A stretch of 30,422 bases of DNA, from the IMG/VR virus record IMGVR_UViG_3300042291_002225, positions 1 to 30,422 of that record. The stretch is one strand, 5' to 3'. The position numbers and the translations under genes are program-made. This stretch comes from a virus. Positions 21,195-26,601 of the stretch are shown here, one piece after another. Under the pieces are notes generated by a model, which searched no databases, had not been told where the DNA came from, and saw only the letters and a program-made list of their open reading frames with translations. The stretch's first letter is position 1. Each line of letters starts with the position of its first letter.

Positions 21195-21252
21195 TTTCTA
21201 TCCAAATCCACTTAGCCATGGACGCGAGGTGGCACCATGGCAGATATTACCC

Positions 21253-22059
21253 ATGACAACGCCAACGATGTCCCGCCGCTTCGGAGTCGAGATTGAATTC
21301 CTCTCCACCATCACCACCGACCAGGCACTCGCCAGTCTGAGATCCGCCGGCATTCAGGTCGAGTTCGAGGGATACTCCCATGCCACCACGCCGCATTGGA
21401 AGATCGTCGCCGACGGGTCCTGCGGTTATGAACTCGTCTCCCCGGTTCTCGAAGGCGAGGCCGGTCTTGAGGAAGTCCGGATCGCAGCCGCCGCGCTCGA
21501 AGCCGCCGGAGCCCAGGTCGACCGGCGCTGCGGACTCCATGTCCATTTCGACGCCCGCACGATGTCGCTCAAGGCGGTCAAGAACCTCTTCAAACTTTGG
21601 CTGAAATTCGAGGATGTCCTCGACACCTTCCAGCCGCAGTCGCGCCGGGGGAACGCCAACACCTACTGCCGCACCAACCTCGAAGACAGCATCGCGGGAA
21701 GCGAGGATCACAAGAACCAGTGCTCCCGGAGGTTCCGCAGCATCGACGCCTGCCGCAGCATCGAGCAGATGAAGCAGCTCTACCCCTGCCGCTACCGCAA
21801 GCTGAACATCCACTCCTACTTCCGCCACCAGACGCTGGAAGTCCGCCACCACTCGGGAACCACCGATCCCGAGAAGATCACCAACTGGGTACGACTGATG
21901 GCCCGCCTGTTCGACACCGCCGAGTCCGCCGCCACCGTCCGCAACCGCCCGGAGGACAACGGAGTCGGGATGCCACGCATGAAGTGGTTCTTCCAAGCCG
22001 TCGACGCCAAGGGCCTCGTCAAATTCTACACCGAGCGGGCCAAGAAGCTCGCCGCCTGA
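21253..22059 (+). CDS. Amidoligase-family enzyme (ATP-grasp-like)
   Basis: A 268-residue protein. The start at 21253 (MTTPTMSRRFGVEIEF) is chosen over 21175 because the conserved fold begins at FGVEIEF. Other hallmarks of the putative amidoligase family (COOH-NH2 ligase fold) are WKIVADGSCGYELVSPVLEG, CGLHVHFDA, a helical middle, and KLNIHSYFRHQTLEVRHHSG followed by ITNWVRLMARLF. The family is predicted to form amide bonds on peptides or proteins, and phage members are proposed to modify cell-wall or protein targets; none is established here. First gene of the rightward accessory island. The two small genes that follow are close enough to be co-transcribed. Confidence 0.82.
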   Translation: MTTPTMSRRFGVEIEFLSTITTDQALASLRSAGIQVEFEGYSHATTPHWKIVADGSCGYELVSPVLEGEAGLEEVRIAAAALEAAGAQVDRRCGLHVHFDARTMSLKAVKNLFKLWLKFEDVLDTFQPQSRRGNANTYCRTNLEDSIAGSEDHKNQCSRRFRSIDACRSIEQMKQLYPCRYRKLNIHSYFRHQTLEVRHHSGTTDPEKITNWVRLMARLFDTAESAATVRNRPEDNGVGMPRMKWFFQAVDAKGLVKFYTERAKKLAA

Positions 22060-22067
22060 TTTCCACC

Positions 22068-22346
22068 ATGCAAAACGAAACCATGAACACCGACTACCAC
22101 ACCATCGATGGCGCGACGTTCTCCGCCGCCGATGCCACCGAGCTGATGACCAAGCTCCGCCAGGACAGCTTCAACCCGGAAGCCGACCTGCCATCCTACT
22201 GCCGGGCCACCGCCCGCGCGTCCAAGATGCAGACCGGCGAACAGCACCGCGCATGGCCGCCCAAGGCGCTGGTCGAAGACATGCTCGCCTCCGGCCTGAT
22301 CGCCACCGGCGAGCGCCACCCGGCGTGGGGAAACTCCAACGACTGA
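22068..22346 (+). CDS. Small conserved-looking phage protein
   Basis: A 92-residue protein (start 22068, or MNTDYH at 22083), with IDGATFSAADATELMTKLRQ, PEADLPSYCRATARASKMQT, and a C-terminal helix VEDMLASGLIATGERHPAWG. No family I can name. It lies 8 bp after the amidoligase and 6 bp before the next gene; a peptide substrate of the ligase is conceivable but unsupported. Confidence 0.6.
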   Translation: MQNETMNTDYHTIDGATFSAADATELMTKLRQDSFNPEADLPSYCRATARASKMQTGEQHRAWPPKALVEDMLASGLIATGERHPAWGNSND

Positions 22347-22352
22347 ACGACC

Positions 22353-22631
22353 ATGGCCTACCGACTCATGGAACCGCGGTTCCCGCTGGGGACCACCGTC
22401 GCCACGCCGGCCGCGATGGCGCTGGGCATCGACCTGGCGTCCTACCTTCGCCGCCACCACTGCGGCGATTGGGGCGACCTTTGTGCCGAGGACAAGCAGG
22501 CGAACGCGGATGCGCTGATCCACGGCGACCGCATCCTCAGCCACTACAAGCTCGGCGGTGATCGCCGGATCTACATCATCACCGAGGCGGATCGCAGTTC
22601 GACCTGCATCCTGCTCCCGGAGGAGTATTGA
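22353..22631 (+). CDS. Plasmid/phage-associated conserved protein of unknown function
   Basis: A 92-residue protein with a pattern I recognise from many plasmids and integrative elements: EPRFPLGTTVATPAAMALGI, LASYLRRHHCGDWGDLCAED, and the closing IITEADRSSTCILLPEEY. Function has not been established to my knowledge. Its stop lies within the promoter region of the TacA-like antitoxin gene. Confidence 0.7.
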   Translation: MAYRLMEPRFPLGTTVATPAAMALGIDLASYLRRHHCGDWGDLCAEDKQANADALIHGDRILSHYKLGGDRRIYIITEADRSSTCILLPEEY

Positions 22632-22633
22632 CT

Positions 22634-22652
22634 TTCCGGCAAATTGCCGGAA
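22634..22652. promoter_or_regulatory. Perfect 19-bp palindromic operator upstream of the TA pair
   Basis: TTCCGGCAAATTGCCGGAA is a perfect inverted repeat (9-bp arms, one central base). It lies directly after TTGACT (22628-22633), a plausible -35 box, and ends 10 bp before the antitoxin ATG. It is well placed to bind the RHH-type TacA antitoxin and autorepress the pair. Confidence 0.75.
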
Positions 22653-22661
22653 GATGCTGGC

Positions 22662-22964
22662 ATGCGTGCCACAAAATCAAAACAACCTGTCAAGCCGACG
22701 ACCGAACGGCTCGAAGCCCGTGTTCCCGCACCGATCAAGGATCTGATCGGGCGCGCGGCTTCCCTCGAAGGCGTGACCCTGACCGATTTCGTGATCGCCA
22801 CCTTGCAGCGCAGCGCCGCCGAGGTGGTTCGCGAGCACGAGGTTCTGAACCTCAGCGTCAGGGACAGCGCAGCATTCGCCAAGGCCATGCTTGCCCCGCC
22901 CAAACCCAACCGGAAGCTCACCCAGGCATTCGCCCGTCACCAGCATAGCGTCACGGTGAAATGA
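22662..22964 (+). CDS. DUF1778 (TacA-type) antitoxin
   Basis: A 100-residue protein from the ATG at 22662. The ribbon-helix-helix region is clear: TTERLEARVPAPIKDLIGRA, ASLEGVTLTDFVIATLQRSA, EVVREHEVLNLSVRDSAAFA. A C-terminal toxin-wrapping tail (APPKPNRKLTQAFARHQ) follows. It neutralises the GNAT toxin encoded next by blocking its active site, and with it would repress transcription at 22634-22652. The stop overlaps the toxin start (ATGA). Confidence 0.85.
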   Translation: MRATKSKQPVKPTTERLEARVPAPIKDLIGRAASLEGVTLTDFVIATLQRSAAEVVREHEVLNLSVRDSAAFAKAMLAPPKPNRKLTQAFARHQHSVTVK

Positions 22965-23476
22965 ACGGCCTGCGCTCCGAAGCCCTGAATCCTTCCCACG
23001 ACCGGGAGGGTTTTTCCTGCGGCGTTGCCGCTCTGGACAACTACCTGCAGCGGCAGGCCTCGCAGGACATGCGGCGTCATGTGGCGGCGGTCTTTGTCAT
23101 GGTGAGCGAGGACCGGCCGCAAGGAATTCTTGGCTATTACACGCTTGCCTCGTATGCAATCGAGACAAGCGGACTTCCCGATGAAACGGCCAAAAAGCTG
23201 CCGCGCTATCCGACCACACCCGCAACGCTGATCGGCAGACTGGCGCGGGCCGTTGATCAACCCGGGTTGGGCAGCCTCCTGCTGGCCGATGCCCTTGGGC
23301 GGATTCTGGCGAATACCCGGGAGGTGGCATCCGCTCTGGTGGTGGTTGATGCAAAGGACGATGCGGCAGCGGAATTCTACCGAAAACACGGCTTCATTCC
23401 GTTTGGCGGTTCTGCCCGGAAATTGTTCCTTCCGATGAAGACGATTGCCGAAGCAGCGCAACGATCCGCTCGATGA
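22961..23476 (+). CDS. GNAT acetyltransferase toxin (TacT/AtaT-like)
   Basis: A 171-residue GNAT protein with the TacT-type features: FSCGVAALDNYLQRQASQDM, RRHVAAVFVMVSE, ILGYYTLASYAIE, the acetyl-CoA site region LIGRLARAVDQPGLGSLLLADAL, and VVVDAKDDAAAEFYRKHGFI. Toxins of this type acetylate the amino group of aminoacyl-tRNAs and stop translation. It is paired with the DUF1778 antitoxin. Its 3' end overlaps the convergent nuclease gene by 83 bp. Probable role: stabilisation of the prophage or defence. Confidence 0.87.
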   Translation: MNGLRSEALNPSHDREGFSCGVAALDNYLQRQASQDMRRHVAAVFVMVSEDRPQGILGYYTLASYAIETSGLPDETAKKLPRYPTTPATLIGRLARAVDQPGLGSLLLADALGRILANTREVASALVVVDAKDDAAAEFYRKHGFIPFGGSARKLFLPMKTIAEAAQRSAR

Positions 23477-23762
23477 AGTCGATTTCGAGCTGGCGCTCGG
23501 TCAGGCGGATGACCGTCCAGCCTGCCAGCACGGCTTCGAGATACTTCTCGGCATCCTTGGCGTAGCCCGCCCCGCGGCTGTGCCGGCCACCGCCGGGGAG
23601 GAAGATCCCGCCCTCGATCTCGATCAAGGTCCGGCTTGCCAAGTGCGCGAAGTCGGCGCGCCAGCGACGGGAAGCGTGGAACTTCACTTCCCGCTCCAGC
23701 GGTGGACCTTGCGCCACTCGCCAGAGCAGCAGAAACCTTGATTCCAAGCGGGATGCAGCCAT
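23394..23762 (-). CDS. DUF559/Vsr-like nuclease
   Basis: A 122-residue protein starting MAASRLESRF at 23762, 17 nt after GTTGAC. The PD-(D/E)XK-type core is visible: EREVKFHASRRWRADFA (Asp37), LIEIEGG (Glu48 and Glu50), GRHSRGAGYAKDAEKY and AGWTVIRLT. It resembles a common phage protein distantly related to very-short-patch repair endonucleases, possibly a Holliday-junction or structure-specific nuclease for the phage. The serine-rich C-terminal tail overlaps the toxin gene on the other strand. Confidence 0.78.
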   Translation of the reverse strand: MAASRLESRFLLLWRVAQGPPLEREVKFHASRRWRADFAHLASRTLIEIEGGIFLPGGGRHSRGAGYAKDAEKYLEAVLAGWTVIRLTERQLEIDFIERIVALLRQSSSSEGTISGQNRQTE

Positions 23763-23779
23763 TTCCCCTGGCACCCGGA

Positions 23780-23785
23780 GTCAAC
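23780..23785 (-). promoter_or_regulatory. GTTGAC start-associated element, DUF559-like nuclease start
   Basis: GTTGACTCCGG, 17 nt from the ATG at 23762. The spacing argues for MAASRL rather than the upstream GTG as start. Confidence 0.5.
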
Positions 23786-23876
23786 GTCCGGAGAGCCCGT
23801 TATGTGGGAAGTCGCAATGGCGCATTTCACGGGAAATGGAAACGGGTGGGGAGGTCCCTGAAAGCAGTCTGGATGG

Positions 23877-24695
23877 CTAGAAGACTCCTGATCGGGTCCG
23901 AGCGTAGGATCGGAGCTGGATCTGGCTGAACGACAGTTCTCCGCGCACCCAGCACCGGAATCCGGACTCGTTGAGAAGCGTTGCGCCCATGCGGCGCAGC
24001 GCCGCAACCCAGGCTTCGTGCGGCACCACATCATCCGGCACGACAAGCATGCAACTGTGTGGAGTGTGGGTCTGATAAAACCAGCACTGTCCGAGCGCCT
24101 TGGTCATCCCGATGTGTGAAACGTCTACCTTGCACTCGATCATGACCGAATCGATGAGGAAGTCGCCTCGGACTCGCAGGCCCTTGATGCTAGGCTCGAC
24201 CGAGTAGGAGCACCCGGCGTCATCAAGAATCTCCCGGATTACTTCCTGAAACCGTCGCTCCTTCGGATATTGCTGGCTCAACCAGAGTCCGTCGCGGCGT
24301 GCCTTGATCTGGTCGGGATACTTCCTTTTTTGTCGGCGCTTGACCGCGTGATAGGCAGGGAGCGTCCGAAGGTGGTTCCAGATCGATCTCACATTCCATC
24401 CGTGTTCGCGGCAGATGCCCTCGACGGACTCACCATTGCGCAACGCCCGCAGGCACCCCGCCAGCCTGCGGCGACGTTCACGCTCGTCGAGCAGCACCCT
24501 TTCCCGTCTCTGTTCATCCGGTTTGCATGCCGCCTCTTCGCCGCGATAGACGCCATGTTTGAGGAGGATCTTGATGATGGTGGACCGGCACGGACGACCG
24601 TTGAAGTAGCGGCGGATCGCCTTCGCACCGAGCTTCTCATCGGTGTAGAGGCGAACGATTTCAGCCTCCTTCTCCGTCGATTGATCCCGTCCCAT
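23877..24695 (-). CDS. Helix-turn-helix protein with a PD-(D/E)XK nuclease-like domain
   Basis: A 272-residue protein. ATG at 24695 (MGRDQSTEKEAEIVRLYTDE) is preferred over GTG at 24701 because of the 14-nt distance to GTTGAC. Two helix-turn-helix-like units (KLGAKAIRRYFNGRPCRSTI and ESVEGICREHGWNVRSIWNH) precede a nuclease-like fold: RFQEVIREILDDAGCSYSVE, RGDFLIDSVMIECKVD (Asp178, Glu187-x-Lys189) and LGQCWFYQTHTPHSCMLVVP. The D...ExK spacing and the following helix fit restriction-endonuclease-type active sites. It may be a site-directed nuclease such as a homing or anti-phage enzyme. No family name is certain. Confidence 0.7.
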   Translation of the reverse strand: MGRDQSTEKEAEIVRLYTDEKLGAKAIRRYFNGRPCRSTIIKILLKHGVYRGEEAACKPDEQRRERVLLDERERRRRLAGCLRALRNGESVEGICREHGWNVRSIWNHLRTLPAYHAVKRRQKRKYPDQIKARRDGLWLSQQYPKERRFQEVIREILDDAGCSYSVEPSIKGLRVRGDFLIDSVMIECKVDVSHIGMTKALGQCWFYQTHTPHSCMLVVPDDVVPHEAWVAALRRMGATLLNESGFRCWVRGELSFSQIQLRSYARTRSGVF

Positions 24696-24843
24696 GCGCA
24701 CCGGCCGGAGTCAACCGTGACGGGGTGAGGATTGATGTGGTCGGCTGTTGGACCTTGTAAACCGTGGCGATCACGTTGGGCGTGAGGTCGATGGCGTCAT
24801 GCCCTGGCAGTTCGGCAATGAACCCCGCCGGGTCGTCGAGAAG
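24661..24843 (-). other. Protein-like open frame without a start codon
   Basis: Directly after the tRNA-like gene one minus-strand frame reads LLDDPAGFIAELPGHDAIDL then TPNVIATVYKVQQPTTS, down to TGA at 24661, overlapping the next gene's start. It looks coding, but no ATG, GTG or TTG is well placed before it except GTG within it. It may be a remnant or a chance frame. Confidence 0.25.
24710..24715 (-). promoter_or_regulatory. GTTGAC start-associated element, HTH-nuclease start
   Basis: GTTGACTCCGG, 14 nt from the ATG at 24695; there is no Shine-Dalgarno sequence in the intervening bases. Confidence 0.5.
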
Positions 24844-24915
24844 TGGTTGCAGGGGCGGGAATTGAACCCGCGGAGGTCGAGGATATGAGTCTCGCCTGGG
24901 ACCGCCCTCCCTGCG
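24844..24915 (-). tRNA. Degenerate tRNA-like gene, probable CAU anticodon
   Basis: On the minus strand the acceptor arms CGCAGGG and CCCTGCA pair except at the first position, followed by A and encoded CCA. The T-arm is perfect (GCGGG-TTCAATT-CCCGC). The anticodon arm CGAGA-CTCATAT-CCTCG has one mismatch and would expose CAT. The D region is only 14 nt (about GGG-CGGT-CCC), shorter than normal, giving 72 nt including CCA. It is either an unusual phage tRNA, a decaying one, or a tRNA-derived attachment remnant. Confidence 0.5.
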
Positions 24916-24921
24916 ATTTGG

Positions 24922-25536
24922 TTAGAGCGCGTCGTAGATGTCGACGACGAACTTGAAGTCCCTCTTGAGTCCTTGGCGTCGGTCCTCGTCCCATTCCTCG
25001 ACGGGGGCCTTCTCGGTTTCACGCGCCCACCACCGCCGGATGCGGTTCAGCAGCGCGAGGTAGGTGACGTAGCCGCGGTCGGCGGGATCGCCCTGGACTT
25101 CCTTCTCGGTGGCCAGACGACCGAAGTTGATCGACTTCTGGAGCCGGCGTTTCCCGAGCTTGTGCTTCACCGCCATCTTCAGCCAGTGCTTCTGCTCCTC
25201 AGGATCCTTGAGTTTGGCGACCACCCGGTGATGGATGAAATCCAGATTGTTGATCCGGGTCAACAAATCGACCCGACGGGCCACATGGGCATACATCCGC
25301 AGCGTCTGGTAGGCCATGCCGGTGCGCTTGATCGCTTCCTCGTATTTGTCGCCCCAGCGCTTCTCGCCGTAGTTGATCCAGTCGCCGACGATGAAGCCGA
25401 TTGACCTGCCGACGGGTGCGAGTTGCTGGCCGAGCGCTTCCCATTCCTCGAAGCTGAGGTCTTCTTTGAACTCGATGCCGGTGGGCGTGATCGAGAACTT
25501 GGGATCGCTGATGGCAAGGGTGGTGAGCGTGCTCAT
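24922..25536 (-). CDS. Phage regulator-like protein (LmbU-like pattern)
   Basis: A 204-residue protein starting MSTLTTLAISDPKFS. The region LSFEEWEALGQQLAPVGRSI, FIVGDWINYGEKRWGDKYEE, AIKRTGMAYQTLRMYAHVAR, and IHHRVVAKLKDPEEQKHWLK resembles the helical core of LmbU-type and phage/plasmid DNA-binding proteins I have seen, with a likely helix-turn-helix at the 'TGMAYQTLRMYAHVAR' segment. Start overlaps the upstream gene's stop by four bases. The C-terminal half is basic and tryptophan-containing. Probably transcription or plasmid-like replication control; role inferred. Confidence 0.65.
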   Translation of the reverse strand: MSTLTTLAISDPKFSITPTGIEFKEDLSFEEWEALGQQLAPVGRSIGFIVGDWINYGEKRWGDKYEEAIKRTGMAYQTLRMYAHVARRVDLLTRINNLDFIHHRVVAKLKDPEEQKHWLKMAVKHKLGKRRLQKSINFGRLATEKEVQGDPADRGYVTYLALLNRIRRWWARETEKAPVEEWDEDRRQGLKRDFKFVVDIYDAL

Positions 25537-26078
25537 GGATTGTTGTGCAGGTGTTGGTCGAGCTGGGATCGTTGGTAGATGTGGCGTGCCTTCTCGCTGC
25601 GCATGGCGCGGGACGGCGGGAGGTTCAGTTGCTGCGTGATGTCAACGCAGCGCTTCGAGACGGCGGCGCGGGACACCCCGTGGCGCTTGGCAATGGTGGT
25701 CATGCTCTCGCCGTTGTAGGCGCTGAGCCCGAGAGCCACGGCCAGGCACTCGACGGTGAGCCGGGTGTTCCCTTCGGAAATCAGGTCGGCGACGAAATGC
25801 CGGAGCACCTCGATGGCATCACGCGTGACGGCGCCGGCCGGATCGCCCTCGTGATCGACCAGGGCCGCGATGTCCGGCGTGTGGCTGGCCGCAGGGGTAT
25901 CGGCCATGTCGTGGTCGGCAGCGCCGTTGCCATGGCGTTGCAGGCAGGGTTTGAGCAGGCCGAGCTTCTCCGCCTCCCGACGTTCATCGAGGGACATCGA
26001 CTTCACCCAGGCCTCGTATTCGCGCTCGTACTCGCCATCCCGCCGGCTCTGCTTCTTCGCGTAGTCGTCGGAGCTCAT
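25533..26078 (-). CDS. Helix-turn-helix regulator-like protein
   Basis: A 181-residue protein starting MSSDDYAKKQSRRDGEYERE at 26078, which has an ideal AAAGGAGG ribosome site nearby; the upstream in-frame start lacks one. The N-terminus is highly charged. The C-terminal helix-turn-helix (ESMTTIAKRHGVSRAAVSKR, then CVDITQQLNLPPSRAMR) has sigma-region-4/ParB-like spacing. Likely a phage transcription regulator. Its stop overlaps the next gene's start. It lies in the operon just downstream of the candidate origin. Confidence 0.68.
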   Translation of the reverse strand: MSSDDYAKKQSRRDGEYEREYEAWVKSMSLDERREAEKLGLLKPCLQRHGNGAADHDMADTPAASHTPDIAALVDHEGDPAGAVTRDAIEVLRHFVADLISEGNTRLTVECLAVALGLSAYNGESMTTIAKRHGVSRAAVSKRCVDITQQLNLPPSRAMRSEKARHIYQRSQLDQHLHNNP

Positions 26079-26350
26079 GGCCGGCCTCCTTTCCGTCCAC
26101 ACCAGGTCCGGGTGTTCGGGTGGAATCGAATCACACCGGCATGCCTGGCCGCCCGAAAGATACATTCGGCTTCCCGCAGGTCACAGCCATAGCCAGTGAC
26201 GATGAAGGCGATCACCTCACTGCATTCCGCTTTGAATGGATCTGGCCGATCCGGCCAATGGTCGAGTTCCGGCATGAATGCCAGTTCCGGCCAGAGATGT
26301 TCGTAGGGTGATGTCCGGGTTCTTTTCCGGTTTTTCCTCCGAGGTTTCAT
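26075..26350 (-). CDS. Small phage protein, unknown
   Basis: A 91-residue protein starting MKPRRKNRKRTRTSPYEHLW at 26350, with AAGGAGG six bases upstream. The basic N-terminus suggests nucleic-acid binding. The rest (ECSEVIAFIVTGYGCDLREA, ECIFRAARHAGVIRFHP) is an alpha/beta stretch with a likely helix-turn-helix-like end. Unassigned. First gene after the iteron region. Confidence 0.6.
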   Translation of the reverse strand: MKPRRKNRKRTRTSPYEHLWPELAFMPELDHWPDRPDPFKAECSEVIAFIVTGYGCDLREAECIFRAARHAGVIRFHPNTRTWCGRKGGRP

Positions 26351-26420
26351 TTTGAACCTCCTTCCCGGTGAACCCAAAAATGGTTAGCGCTGCGGCTGTT
26401 TCCAACAAAGCCAGCAGCGT

Positions 26421-26467
26421 GCGAGAAACAATCCGTAAGGTTGTTCTCGCTGCTTTTGTAAAAAAGC
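26421..26467. repeat. Two adjacent hairpins with GTAA loops
   Basis: GCGAGAAACAATCC and GGTTGTTCTCGC (26421-26450; 12 pairs with two single-base bulges) and GCTTTT with AAAAGC (26452-26467) each enclose GTAA. They lie in a 246-bp AT-richer gap, beside iteron-like repeats. They could be origin secondary structure or a terminator. Confidence 0.55.
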
Positions 26468-26534
26468 TGTAAGGCGGCTAGTAAGTGCCTAATAAGGATC
26501 CTGACTGGCGACTTCTTAAAACTGTTAGAACGAG

Positions 26535-26601
26535 CGGGTTCAAACGGGTTCAAACCGATTTGAATCCGGGGTGCAAACACTGCCGGGATGACGGGTTCAA
26601 A
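26535..26601. repeat. Iteron-like cluster, candidate replication origin
   Basis: CGGGTTCAAA occurs at 26535-26544, 26545-26554 and 26592-26601, an inverted copy with one mismatch at 26559-26568, and a degenerate GGGTGCAAA nearby. The cluster abuts the end of the primase/RepA-like gene and a hairpin pair. Iterons beside a replication gene are typical of plasmid- and phage-type origins; a repressor operator is the alternative. Confidence 0.55.

Noticed and set aside
5681-24715. GTTGAC(A) elements as ordinary -35 promoter boxes
   Set aside because: Only 14-17 nt separate them from start codons, leaving no room for a -10 and a transcription start before the gene.
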